NCBI RefSeq assembly: GCF_901827185.1
Contig: NZ_LR594671.1
Coordinates: forward strand, 1,364,001-1,428,000
Source: Variovorax sp. PBL-E5
Lineage (GTDB): Bacteria > Pseudomonadota > Gammaproteobacteria > Burkholderiales > Burkholderiaceae_C
Direction of reading: 5' to 3'
Length of the DNA: 64,000 nucleotides
Both the position numbers and the translations under genes were made by a program. The notes beneath the pieces were generated by a model that had not been told where the DNA came from, did not search any database, and worked only from the letters and a program-made list of their open reading frames with translations. Shown piece by piece: positions 28,410-37,244 of this stretch; the stretch's first letter is position 1; each line of letters starts with the position of its first letter.

Positions 28410-29588
28410 TCACGAGAGCAGGCCGCGTTCGGCGAGCCAGCGGCGCGTGAGCATCGCGGCCTCGAGCATCAGTTCGGGCTGGCCCGCGTAGTAGTGCGTG
28501 GCGCCGCGGATCACCTGAAACTGCTTGTCCCGGCTGCCGGCCGCGTCGAACAGCATGCGCGCGTGGGGCTGAGGCACGCAGTCGTCGGCTTCGTTCTCGA
28601 TCACGAGCAGCGGCGCCGAGATCCGGGCGGCACAGGCGAGGCCGTCGACGCGGCTGTCGTCGATCGACCATTGCGAGAGCCACGAGCGCAGCGTGGAGAA
28701 GCGGGCCAGTCCCACGGGTCCCGAGTTAACAGTCTCGGGGTTGCCGAGATAGCACCAGCCCGGCCGCCTCGCATTGGGTTCGAGCGCGGCATCGAGGTAG
28801 CGCGGATCGGCCAGCGTGCGATGCGTGGTGAAGCCGCGTTCGAGTTCGCCCGAGCCGCGCCGGCGAAGCATGTCGAGCGTTTGCTTCACCTGCGCGGTGA
28901 TGCGGCGCATGCGCGCGAGCTGGCGCCGGCGGTATTCGGCGACATAGTCCGGTGCGTAGGGCGGCTTGCTCGGGTTGGCCGGGTGGTAGAGGTCGAATTC
29001 GATGTCGCGGTCGTCGGGGTCGTTCTCGTTGCGCACGGACGGGTCGATCATGTCGCGCAGCATCACGGCGCGCGACAGGTGTGCTGCCTGGCAGACCACC
29101 GCATCGGCGGCAATCAGGCCCGCGCCGACGAGGTCCACCGGATCACCGGCCGGCGTGTGCGTGATGTCGGGCCGCTCGGCCTGCGATTGATAGAACAGCG
29201 AGAGCGAGCCGCCGCCGCTCCAGCCCGCCAGCACGATCTTCTCGTAACCCAGCACCTCGCGCGCATGGCGGATGTGCGCGCCGAGGTCGATCGCGACTTT
29301 CTCCATGATGAGGGCGCTGTCGTTGCGCGGATAGCGGCTCGCGGCGCACAGGACATGCATGCCGAGCGCTGCGAGCTCGCGCGGCACGGGCAGGAGCTGC
29401 AAGGTCGAGGCAGGATGCATGAAGACGATCAGCGTCTTCGAGGCCACGCCTTGTGGGCGCAGAAGAACGCCTTCCAGGTTGACCGCCCCCTGATTGCCCG
29501 CAAATCCATAGGTTTCGGCGAAAGCGACGGGCTCCTTGAAGTGGACATGAAGCCACTGGGTGGAGACCTCGAAGCGAGGCTCGGGCAT
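28410..29588 (-). CDS. Alpha/beta hydrolase
   Basis: A 392-residue hydrolase. The nucleophile elbow is LAGWSGGGSLSLFY, the catalytic acid probably lies in VIENEADDCVPQP, and His in RGATHYYAGQ. There is no signal peptide. Large insertions between the elbow and the acid may form a lid. AGGAGA precedes the ATG. The gene is the nearest downstream target of the palindrome at 29637-29651, and the importer operon follows 52 nt behind its stop, so hydrolase and importer may share a transcript. An esterase or amidase acting on the imported compound is the simplest guess. Confidence 0.82.
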   Translation of the reverse strand: MPEPRFEVSTQWLHVHFKEPVAFAETYGFAGNQGAVNLEGVLLRPQGVASKTLIVFMHPASTLQLLPVPRELAALGMHVLCAASRYPRNDSALIMEKVAIDLGAHIRHAREVLGYEKIVLAGWSGGGSLSLFYQSQAERPDITHTPAGDPVDLVGAGLIAADAVVCQAAHLSRAVMLRDMIDPSVRNENDPDDRDIEFDLYHPANPSKPPYAPDYVAEYRRRQLARMRRITAQVKQTLDMLRRRGSGELERGFTTHRTLADPRYLDAALEPNARRPGWCYLGNPETVNSGPVGLARFSTLRSWLSQWSIDDSRVDGLACAARISAPLLVIENEADDCVPQPHARMLFDAAGSRDKQFQVIRGATHYYAGQPELMLEAAMLTRRWLAERGLLS

Positions 29589-29636
29589 TTTCTTCTCCTG
29601 GGGCGAGCGGGGCGGAAGGGGCAAGTGCGAGTAGAC

Positions 29637-29654
29637 TCTATACACTCGTATAAT
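29637..29654. promoter_or_regulatory. Palindromic operator overlapping a -10 element
   Basis: TCTATACACTCGTATAAT has a perfect inverted repeat TATAC-ACTC-GTATA. Its first 15 nt are identical to the site at 21637 beside the TetR gene. It ends in TATAAT (plus strand) and on the minus strand gives TATAGA, so it could occlude a promoter. It is 49 nt upstream of the hydrolase ATG at 29588. Confidence 0.65.
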
Positions 29655-29780
29655 CGAATGATGTCAGAAGGCCAACACCTTGGCAAGGACTTTTGCGGCA
29701 CGCCAAAAAAGGCGGAGGTCGCCACCTTTCCTGTGGTGCGATGCACCGTCAGCGCCCATGTCTCGGGCGCTGGCGCGCGT

Positions 29781-31076
29781 TCACGCGGCCTGCATGAGGG
29801 CCTGCGCCGCTTGCGCGAGTGCGGCGTCAAGATGGCCGAGCGCTTCCTCGAATTGGGCGTCGTCGATCGTGAGCGGATACAGAAAGCGGATCACGTTGCC
29901 GTCCGTGCCGCAGGTCAGCAGCAGCAGACCGCGCGCGAGCGCGGCTTGCTGCACGCGCGCGGCCAACGCGGCCGAAGGCTGGCCCGTTGCGGGATCGGCA
30001 AACTCGGCGGCGATCATCGAGCCCAATCCCCGCACGTCCGTCAGCGCCGGGCATTGCGCGCGGCGCGATTCGAGGAATGCCGTCAGCCGCGCGCCCAGCA
30101 CATTCGATCGTTCGAGAAGATGCTCCTCGGCGATGATGTCGAGTACCGCGTGCGATGCCGCCACGGCCAGCGGATTGGCCGCGTAGGTGCCGCCGAGGCC
30201 GCCGGGCGCCGGTGCATCCATGATCGCGGCCTTGCCGGCCACCGCCGACAGCGGCATGCCGCCGGCAAGGCTCTTGGCCATGGCGATGAGGTCGGGCTGC
30301 ACGGGGTAGTGCTCCATCGCGAACATCCGGCCTGTGCGGCCGAAGCCGGTCTGCACTTCGTCGGCGATCAGCAGGATCCCGTGGCGATCGCAGCATTCGC
30401 GCAGGCCGCTCAGCAACGCCGCGGGGGCGACGTTGAAGCCGCCTTCGCCCTGCACGGGCTCGATCACGATCGCGGCCACGCGCGCAGGGTCGACATCCGA
30501 CTTGAACAGCTGCTCGAGCGCCGCGAGGCTCGCTGCCACCGAAGGGCCCTGCGGACCGGCCGGGAACGGCACGTGATACACCTCGGCCGGAAACGGACCG
30601 AAGCCGCTCTTGTATGGAACGACCTTGCCGGTCAGAGCGAGACCCATCAGCGTGCGGCCGTGAAAGCCCGCGCTGAATGCGATCACGGCCGAGCGGCCGG
30701 TGTGTGCACGCGCGATCTTCACGGCGTTCTCCACCGCTTCGGCACCCGTGGTGAAGAGCGCCGACTTGACCGGGCCGTCGATCGGCACGAGGGCGTTGAG
30801 TCTTTCCATGAGCGACACCGCACTCTCGTAGGGCACGATCTGGTAGGCCGTGTGCGTGAAGCGGTGCAGCTGTTGCTCGATCGCGGCGATCACCTTCGGA
30901 TGCCGGTGGCCGGTGTTGAGCACGGCGATGCCGCCGGCGAAGTCGATGAAGCGGCGGCCCTCGACGTCCCACAGCGTGGCGTTCTCGGCACGCTCGGCAA
31001 AGAAGTCGCACATCACGCCGACGCCGCGCGAGGCCGCCGCGAGGCGGCGTTGATGAATCTGCTGATTGCTGGACAT
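29781..31076 (-). CDS. gabT: Class III aminotransferase (4-aminobutyrate type)
   Basis: A 431-residue PLP enzyme that moves the amino group of 4-aminobutyrate or a similar omega-amino acid to 2-oxoglutarate. Markers: ALFTTGAEAVENAVKIAR (cofactor phosphate), GFHGRTLMGLALTGK, EPVQGEGGFNVAP, and LIADEVQTGFGRTG followed by the PLP-Lys region MAKSLAGGMPLSAV. GGAG stands before the ATG at 31076. It is divergent from a MocR regulator, the usual arrangement for GabT and GabR. The gene symbol reflects family, not proven substrate. Confidence 0.88.
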   Translation of the reverse strand: MSSNQQIHQRRLAAASRGVGVMCDFFAERAENATLWDVEGRRFIDFAGGIAVLNTGHRHPKVIAAIEQQLHRFTHTAYQIVPYESAVSLMERLNALVPIDGPVKSALFTTGAEAVENAVKIARAHTGRSAVIAFSAGFHGRTLMGLALTGKVVPYKSGFGPFPAEVYHVPFPAGPQGPSVAASLAALEQLFKSDVDPARVAAIVIEPVQGEGGFNVAPAALLSGLRECCDRHGILLIADEVQTGFGRTGRMFAMEHYPVQPDLIAMAKSLAGGMPLSAVAGKAAIMDAPAPGGLGGTYAANPLAVAASHAVLDIIAEEHLLERSNVLGARLTAFLESRRAQCPALTDVRGLGSMIAAEFADPATGQPSAALAARVQQAALARGLLLLTCGTDGNVIRFLYPLTIDDAQFEEALGHLDAALAQAAQALMQAA

Positions 31077-31128
31077 GGGGAAGGGCTCCGGGGTGTTCGA
31101 TGGCGACGATTGGACGTGCGATCGACGC

Positions 31129-32658
31129 ATGGGGCCAGCGCCAATCACGTTCGATGGACGGTGCCAATTGCGATCGCTCGTCGGTGATCTCCTGCTGGCG
31201 CGGCTTGCGCAGTCGAGCACGGCCCCGGCGCGTGGCGCGCTCAACCGGCGCCTGTGCGAATGCATTCGCGGCGCCATCCACGATGGCAGTCTCGAAGCCG
31301 GGTCACGACTGCCGGCCTCCCGCGAACTCGCGCGTGAACTCGGCTTCTCGCGCAATACGGCCACCTTCGTCTACGAGCAGCTGGTTGCCGAGGGCTATCT
31401 GCGCGCCGTCGTGGGCAGCGGCACCTACGTGCGGGAACGCATGCCCGATGCGGCGCCGCTCGCGCCCGCGCCCCGGGTCTGCGGCATGCCGCCGCGACGC
31501 CCTGCGCTCTCGCAGCGAGGGTTCGCCGCCATCGATCAGGCCCAGGCGTCGACAAGGCAGTGGGGCGCGTTCATGCCGGGCCTGCCGGACGTCACGCGCT
31601 TTCCACAGCGCCAGTTCGCGGGCATTGCCTCGCGGCTGGCGAGGAAGATGTCGCCGTCGCTCATGACCTATTCCACGGGAGGCGGCCATGCCGCGCTGCG
31701 CGAGAGCATCGCGCAGTACCTGCGGCAGGCGCGCTCGGTGGTGTGCGAGCCGCAGCAGATCATCGTGACGGAAGGGGTTCAGCAGGCGCTCGATCTCGTC
31801 GTGCGCCTGCTCGGCGATGCGGGCGACGCGGCCTGGGTCGAGGAGCCGGGATACTGGGGAATCCGCAGCGTGCTGGCGATCAACGGCATCCGCATGCTGC
31901 CAGTGCGGGTCGATGTCGAGGGAATGCAATTGCCGCATGCGGAAGGCCGCGAAAATGCCCGCTTCGCGTTCGTCACGCCGTCGCATCAATACCCGCTCGG
32001 GCCGATCATGAGTATGGCGCGGCGCTTTGATCTGATCGATCACGCCATGCGTCAGGGCATGTGGATCGTCGAGGACGACTACGACAGCGAATTCCGCTTT
32101 ACCGGCCGACCCGTGCCATCGCTTCAGGGACTCGCGCCCGACGGGCCGGTGATCTACGTGGGCACGTTCAGCAAGACACTCTATCCGGGCCTGCGCATCG
32201 CCTATGCGGTGGTGCCGTCCGATCTCTGTGAGCGCTTTCACGTGGCGCATTCGGAGTTCTATCGTGGTGGCCACCTGCTCACGCAGGCCGCGCTCGCCGA
32301 ATTCATGTCGCAGGGCGCGTACGCAGCCCATATCCGCCGCATGCGGCAGATCTATGCTGCGCGGCGTTCGATGCTCGTCAGCCTGGTCGAGCGCTGGCTC
32401 GGCCGCGAATGGATCCATCCGCTCGACACCGAGGCGGGGCTGCACGTGGTGCTCACGCTGCCCGACGCCGTGGACGATCTCGCGATCGAGCGTGAGTTGC
32501 TCGCAGGCGGCGTGATCGCACGTGCTCTTTCGCGCTACTTCGTGCAAGCGCCGCGCGAGCGCGGTCTGGTGCTCGGCTTCGCGAGCGTGCCGGAAGGCGA
32601 GATGCTGCGGCCGTTCGAGCGGCTCGTGCAGGTACTGCGCGCAAGAAAGAGAAAGTAA
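31129..32658 (+). CDS. MocR/GabR-type regulator (GntR HTH plus aminotransferase domain)
   Basis: A 509-residue transcription factor. A GntR winged helix is at about residues 35-105 (GSRLPASRELARELGFSRNT then VYEQLVAEGYLRAVVGSGTY). A class I aminotransferase-like domain follows with the PLP-Lys motif GTFSKTLYPGLRIAYAVVP. Such proteins sense PLP-amino acid adducts and control a divergent transporter or aminotransferase gene, here the gabT-like gene. ATG 31129 leaves only 52 nt between the two starts, so the regulator probably binds across both promoters. An upstream in-frame start at 31066 would overlap the gabT start. Confidence 0.88.
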   Translation: MGPAPITFDGRCQLRSLVGDLLLARLAQSSTAPARGALNRRLCECIRGAIHDGSLEAGSRLPASRELARELGFSRNTATFVYEQLVAEGYLRAVVGSGTYVRERMPDAAPLAPAPRVCGMPPRRPALSQRGFAAIDQAQASTRQWGAFMPGLPDVTRFPQRQFAGIASRLARKMSPSLMTYSTGGGHAALRESIAQYLRQARSVVCEPQQIIVTEGVQQALDLVVRLLGDAGDAAWVEEPGYWGIRSVLAINGIRMLPVRVDVEGMQLPHAEGRENARFAFVTPSHQYPLGPIMSMARRFDLIDHAMRQGMWIVEDDYDSEFRFTGRPVPSLQGLAPDGPVIYVGTFSKTLYPGLRIAYAVVPSDLCERFHVAHSEFYRGGHLLTQAALAEFMSQGAYAAHIRRMRQIYAARRSMLVSLVERWLGREWIHPLDTEAGLHVVLTLPDAVDDLAIERELLAGGVIARALSRYFVQAPRERGLVLGFASVPEGEMLRPFERLVQVLRARKRK

Positions 32659-33204
32659 CTTGTCCGCCGGCACCGCGCGACCCGCTTTCGCGGTGTTCGT
32701 GCGGTACCCGCGGGCGCTTTGCATTCACCTCATCGATCATTTGACAGGCGCACGGTTCACTCAGCCGGGAGCCGCTCAACTCCAGTTGAGAAATGACCGG
32801 ATATGGGGGAGACATCACTGGCTTCCTGCCAAATCGATGCCGAAGGAGTCTTGGCACCCAACAGTCCATCCGCCATCCGCGAGGCAGTTGTAGATCGGTG
32901 CGCACTCGGGACTCCAGCTAGCGATCCAAGCGCTCGGCTACATTCATCGATCTTCCCGCATGAAATCGAGAAGACCGTATGGCGTCAATCGTCGGCGAAG
33001 TCAGACGAGAACTGGATTCATCGCCAGCATTGAACATCGGTCATGACTCAGAAGAATCGCTCCTGCGCTCAAGATAAGCTATCGCGGCGAAATTGGCATG
33101 CCTTGATCTTGAGATGACGTGATCCTTTCGGGCTGAACCACCTGCGCAGGGAACGAGCAGCTTGTGCAATCGCCCGGCTCGGCAATGAATAGAAGGAGTC
33201 TTGA
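32659..33204. other. Intergenic region, no gene recognised
   Basis: About 545 nt between the MocR gene and the tctD-like gene. A CACCGCG...CGCGGTG inverted repeat (32671-32677 with 32689-32695) follows the MocR stop but has no T-run. Short open frames here lack ribosome-binding sites and family resemblance. AGAAGGAG just before 33205 is the ribosome-binding site of the next gene. Confidence 0.5.
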
Positions 33205-33891
33205 ATGCGTCTATTGCTTGTGGAAGACGAGGCCGAGATGGCCTTGTGGCTGGTGCGCGCCTTCAAGCAACGCGGCTTTGTGCCCGATCACGCGCCGGAT
33301 GCAAGAACTGCCGAATCATTGCTGGCCAGCAACGACTATGACGTCGTCGTTCTCGATCTTCAACTGCCCGACAAACACGGTTTGACGCTGCTGTCGGACG
33401 TTCGCAAGGCGGGCAATCGGACACCCGTTCTCGTGCTGACGGCGCACGGCTCGGTCAAGGATCGGGTGAAAGGCCTGAACGTGGGGGCCGACGACTTCCT
33501 GACCAAACCCTTCGCGGTCGAAGAACTCGAAGCTCGCCTCACCGCACTGGTCCGGCGAAGCCGGGGGAGATGGAACGCAGCGCTGCAGTGCGGCTCGTTG
33601 TCATGTGCCCCCGACAGCCGAGCCTTCACGCTGGCCGGTCAACTGCTTCAGCTGACGCGCCGCGAAAGCGCGGCACTCTCCGTCCTGCTGGTACGCAGCA
33701 ATTCGCCCGTCGAGAAATCGCATCTCTCGGGGAAAGTCTTCCCGGTCTCCAGCAATGTCGGCCCCGATGCCATTGAGCAGGTCGTGCACCGACTGCGCCA
33801 CAAGTTGGCCGGCGGCGACGTTCGCATTGCCACTGTGCGCGGACTCGGCTACATGCTGGAAAGCTTCACGCATCCGCGTTCCGAAGACTGA
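33205..33891 (+). CDS. tctD: OmpR-family response regulator (TctD-like)
   Basis: A 228-residue regulator. Receiver domain residues 1-115: acidic pocket LLLVEDEAEMAL, phospho-Asp in VVVLDLQLPDKHG, Thr in VLVLTAHGS, Lys in LTKPFAVEELEARL. A winged-helix DNA-binding domain occupies about 130-222 (LTRRESAALSVLLVRSNSPV, later VHRLRHKLAGGDVRIATVRG). AAGGAG precedes the ATG. The partner kinase TctE, normally adjacent, is absent. The genes downstream are tctB and tctA, with a tandem-repeat region between, so it most likely controls their expression. Confidence 0.85.
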   Translation: MRLLLVEDEAEMALWLVRAFKQRGFVPDHAPDARTAESLLASNDYDVVVLDLQLPDKHGLTLLSDVRKAGNRTPVLVLTAHGSVKDRVKGLNVGADDFLTKPFAVEELEARLTALVRRSRGRWNAALQCGSLSCAPDSRAFTLAGQLLQLTRRESAALSVLLVRSNSPVEKSHLSGKVFPVSSNVGPDAIEQVVHRLRHKLAGGDVRIATVRGLGYMLESFTHPRSED

Positions 33892-33929
33892 TCGCCGTCG
33901 ACCCGGACTTCGCGTCCGCGTACGCATTT

Positions 33930-34001
33930 GCTGTGAGTAAAAACACGTATCCGGTTGTTGGTGATAACGCGTATTTGACTGTTAGTGATAACACGTATTT
34001 A
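33930..34001. repeat. Three 24-bp tandem repeats, candidate TctD binding array
   Basis: Units at 33930-33953, 33954-33977 and 33978-34001 follow directly on each other. Shared core: TGTTRGTGATAACRCGTATT; units 2 and 3 match at about 19 of 24 positions and unit 1 is more diverged (GTGAGTAAAAACACGTAT). They begin 38 nt after the tctD-like stop and lie 188-259 nt before tctB. Direct repeats are what OmpR-type regulators bind. The array may also enter the tctBA promoter. Confidence 0.7.
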
Positions 34002-34188
34002 GAAGACGGTCGAAAAAATGGCAGGTTTTTGGAAGCATTGATCCTTACCATCCCGTCGAATCCGAACGCCTGACTCACTGCATCGATGCGTGAATCGAAG
34101 GTGCGGAAAACAAGATGGAGATACGGATGAACCCTGGCCAACCCACAACACGTACAGACCTCCGGCGGAACCGCGGAGTCGTTGTCGC

Positions 34189-34617
34189 ATGAAGCTCAGC
34201 AATCGCAATTTCGTCAGAGGCTTGTTCCTCATGGCGATCGCACTCCTGTTCGGCCTGATTGCGAGGACTTACTCGATCGGCGATTTGAGTCGGTCCGGCC
34301 CCGGTCTGTTTCCGTTGATGGTGAGCTCATTCCTGTTCGTGATCGGGCTGCTCCAGGTGATCCGCTCGCACTTCGTCGAGCCCGTGCCGCTCAACTACAA
34401 CGTCAAGAACATCGTTCTCATCCTGCTGAGTCTTATCGGATTCGCGGTCATCTCCGAGCACCTCAACATGATTCTCGGAATCATCTTCCTCGTGTTCTGC
34501 TCGACTGTCGCCGGTACTTCGTATTCGGTGGCGCGCAACATCAAGACCTCGTTGGGGCTGATTGCAGTCGCCTTTGCGTTCAAAAACCTCCTCGGCCTCA
34601 ATTTGCCCCTCTACTGA
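34189..34617 (+). CDS. tctB: Tripartite tricarboxylate transporter small membrane subunit
   Basis: A 142-residue protein with four predicted membrane helices, typical of TctB: an N-terminal helix (GLFLMAIALLFGLIART), then GPGLFPLMVSSFLFVIGLLQ, then two helices in the second half. It forms the small subunit of a TTT importer for citrate-like dicarboxylates or tricarboxylates. ATG 34189 has GGAG 11 nt upstream. Its stop and the tctA start share one base (TGATG), so translation is coupled. Confidence 0.82.
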   Translation: MKLSNRNFVRGLFLMAIALLFGLIARTYSIGDLSRSGPGLFPLMVSSFLFVIGLLQVIRSHFVEPVPLNYNVKNIVLILLSLIGFAVISEHLNMILGIIFLVFCSTVAGTSYSVARNIKTSLGLIAVAFAFKNLLGLNLPLY

Positions 34618-36158
34618 TGGACATCCTGCATAACCTTGCGTTCGGTTTCGAGCACGCACTGACGCTTCAGAATCTTCTGTATTGCGCCCTCGGGTGCACG
34701 GTGGGCACGCTCGTCGGACTGCTGCCGGGCCTGGGTCCTCTGTCGACCATCAGCCTGTTGCTTCCGCTGACCTATTCGATTCCCACAGGCGGCGCACTCA
34801 TCATGCTCGCCGGCATCTACTACGGTGCGCAATACGGGGACAGCGTGAGCGCCATCACGATGAAGATCCCGCATGCGAGCAGCATCGTGGCATGCATTGA
34901 CGGCTACCAGATGACGCTCAAGGGCAAGACGGGGTTGGCCTTGTTCACCGCGGGCATCTCCAGCTTCATCGGCGGCACGGTCGCGATCGTCGTGCTGTCG
35001 ACGATGGCGCCGGCGCTCGGCGAAGTCGGCTTTCTGTTCGGACCGGCTGACTACTGTTCGCTGATGCTTCTCGGGTTCTTCTGCGTCAGCTTCGTGAGCA
35101 GTGGCAGCCTGCTGAACGGCCTGGCGATGGCAATGGTGGGTGTTCTGCTGGGCATGGTCGGCACCGACGTCAACAGCGGCGTTGCGCGCTACACCATGAA
35201 CCTGCCTTTCCTGACGGACGGCATCGGCCTGATCAGCATTGCGCTGGGTTGCTTCGGTATTGCAGAGGTCGTGAAGAACCTCGACATGAAGAACGTGCTG
35301 ACGCCCTTCAACGGCAAGATCAAGCTCATGCCGACGTGGCCCGAGTTCAAGCGCATCATTCCGAGTGCCCTGCGTGGCAGCGTGATCGGCTCGATCCTCG
35401 GCATCCTGCCCGGCGGCGGCCCCACGATCGCGCAGTTCGCGGCCTACGCAGCCGACAAGCGCTTCAGCAAGCACAAGCACGAGATCGGCAGCGGCGCGAT
35501 CGAAGGCGTGGCCGGCCAGGCGGCAGCCGACGAGGCCGCGGCACGCACCAGTTTCATCCCGCTCATGGCCATCGGCATTCCGGAGAACGCCGTCATGGCG
35601 CTGATGATGGCGGCCTTCATCGTCAAGGGCATCCAGCCCGGCCCGAACATGATCGCCACCCACCCCGATCTGTTCTGGGGTCTGGTGGCCAGCATGTGGG
35701 TCGGCAACTGTTTTCTCGTGCTGCTCAACGTGCCCCTGGTGCGCTACTGGCTGTCGGTGTTCAAGATCCCGTATGTCGTTCTGTTCCCGGCGATCATGTT
35801 CTTCTGCTGTATTGGTACCTTCAGCATCAACAACAGCCTGGATGACATCTACACCACGGCCGTCTTCGGCCTGATCGGCTACTTGTTCCTGAGGCTCGAC
35901 ATGGAAGCGGCACCGCTCATGCTGGGCTTCATTCTCGGGCCCATGCTGGAAGAGAACTTTCGCCGTGCCATGCTCCTGAGCCGCGGCAGTTTCAGCGGCT
36001 TCGTCAACCGGCCGATCAGCGCGACCCTGCTTTCCGTCATCGGTGCGGTGATCGTGTGGCAAGTCGTGGCGTTTGCGCGGGCCATGCGGAAGAAGAGGGG
36101 CGGTCCGGTTCCCGCGTTGGCCGAAGGCATGTCGGCAACCTTGCCCGGCACGCTTTGA
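34617..36158 (+). CDS. tctA: Tripartite tricarboxylate transporter large membrane subunit
   Basis: A 513-residue protein with about twelve membrane helices. TctA landmarks are present: GLLPGLGPLSTISLLLPLTY and the later GILPGGGPTIAQFAAY (the paired Gly/Pro loops), plus GQAAADEAAARTSFIPLMAIGIP. With TctB it makes the membrane part of a TTT importer driven by the ion gradient. No tctC gene for the periplasmic binding protein is near; it must be supplied from elsewhere, as is common in Comamonadaceae, which have many unlinked TctC proteins. Confidence 0.93.
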   Translation: MDILHNLAFGFEHALTLQNLLYCALGCTVGTLVGLLPGLGPLSTISLLLPLTYSIPTGGALIMLAGIYYGAQYGDSVSAITMKIPHASSIVACIDGYQMTLKGKTGLALFTAGISSFIGGTVAIVVLSTMAPALGEVGFLFGPADYCSLMLLGFFCVSFVSSGSLLNGLAMAMVGVLLGMVGTDVNSGVARYTMNLPFLTDGIGLISIALGCFGIAEVVKNLDMKNVLTPFNGKIKLMPTWPEFKRIIPSALRGSVIGSILGILPGGGPTIAQFAAYAADKRFSKHKHEIGSGAIEGVAGQAAADEAAARTSFIPLMAIGIPENAVMALMMAAFIVKGIQPGPNMIATHPDLFWGLVASMWVGNCFLVLLNVPLVRYWLSVFKIPYVVLFPAIMFFCCIGTFSINNSLDDIYTTAVFGLIGYLFLRLDMEAAPLMLGFILGPMLEENFRRAMLLSRGSFSGFVNRPISATLLSVIGAVIVWQVVAFARAMRKKRGGPVPALAEGMSATLPGTL

Positions 36159-36896
36159 CCTGTTCAGGACGGAGTTGATCGCCATTGCGATCGCACTGGG
36201 GTCCGGACCTGATCAGATGATGGCATCGCGCGGCTGATCAATCTCGGCGCGAGTGTGCTCGAGGGGGATGTGATCGTCTTGCCGAGACGACGCATTTCAT
36301 CGACGCATCGCACGCCAGATCGCGGCAACAGGGCCATTCCCGGATGAACCGCGCCTCACGGCATCTGCCATGTGAAGTTGGTTGCCAAACGTGACGGTCG
36401 TAGCTGTCGGTGCCGATCGCCGGCGCCGGCAAGCAAGTCGCGGGCCGTCGACGCCGAGAGGTAGGACACCGCCTTCTCTTTGTTCGCGGTCAGCCGGCTG
36501 TAATTGTTCCATCCACAGACTTGTCTTCCGAACATTCAAGGGAAGAATCATGGACAGGCCCGGGCGATTGCACGACACGGGCACCGAGGGGCTGTCAATG
36601 TGCGTCTGAGATGGCCCCATCTTGGCCTCCTGTCATTTTTGTAAGTGGAACTGTGGGCCCGAAGTGAGACGCCGGTTCCGACTCCCAGGTACATAGCAGC
36701 CAGCGTCTGTGCGCCGACGGATTTGGTAACGCACATCGACTGCCAGTTGATGATGATCCGTTCAAGACGCTGGGGGACAAGCGAGCTGCTCAGGTCGAAA
36801 GAAGACCAGGAAAGAGCCCGACGACCTACAAGCCCGTGACGCATGCGGGTCTAACTTGCTTTCTCTCTGTATTCAGTGCATCCAAAGGAAACGACG
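36159..36896. other. Long intergenic region, no gene recognised
   Basis: About 740 nt. Open frames on both strands are short, lack ribosome-binding sites and show no family motif. No hairpin with T-run was found after tctA. The region may hold decayed sequence. Confidence 0.45.
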
Positions 36897-37184
36897 ATGA
36901 AAAAGCTATTGATTGCTCTTGCGACTTGCGCCATTTCTTCCGCTGCGATAAGTCAGCCCGTCGATTCGCAGCGAGAAGACCGCGACATGGAGCACCGGGC
37001 CTTGGTGCAGCGTGCGCTGGATCAACGCGGCAGGGGGCAACGCGAGATGGATCGCCATGAAATGGAGCGTGGCCAAAGAGATCGGCCCGAGATGGAAGAG
37101 CATTCCCGCAGACGCAAGGTCTGGGTACCCGCCCATCGCGAAGACGATGGCCGCCGTGTGCGCGGCCACTATGACTGGCGCTGA
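36897..37184 (+). CDS. Small secreted charged protein
   Basis: A 95-residue protein with a clear signal peptide (MKKLLIALATCAISSAAISQ, cleavage near residue 20). The mature part is extremely rich in Arg, Glu, Asp, Gln and His, probably helical, with heptad-like RALDQRGRGQREMDRHEMER. It ends in KVWVPAHREDDGRRVRGHYDWR-like sequence, reminiscent of the YxWxPGHW tail of periplasmic RcnB-like and DUF-type proteins. AAGGAAA precedes ATG 36897. The role is unknown; metal or polyanion binding in the periplasm is only a guess. Confidence 0.65.
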   Translation: MKKLLIALATCAISSAAISQPVDSQREDRDMEHRALVQRALDQRGRGQREMDRHEMERGQRDRPEMEEHSRRRKVWVPAHREDDGRRVRGHYDWR

Positions 37185-37244
37185 AACCAGTGCATCGGTA
37201 CGCGCATTCCAATGCGAAGCGCTCATTGTCCATTGGAGCGTTCG

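Noticed and set aside
25709..28450. Open frame of 913 codons on the plus strand opposite the importer genes
   Set aside because: Antisense to two well-supported ABC genes; composition is typical of a shadow frame in GC-rich DNA.
29660..29780. Short plus-strand gene starting at the ATGs after the TATAAT at 29649
   Set aside because: The frame continues antisense through the aminotransferase gene and has no family resemblance; the -10 match alone is not enough.
32671..32695. Rho-independent terminator after the MocR gene
   Set aside because: A 7-bp inverted repeat is present but no T-run follows, so it is noted only in the intergenic entry.
33930..34001. CRISPR-like array
   Set aside because: The repeats are directly adjacent without spacers and there are no cas genes; it is a tandem repeat.
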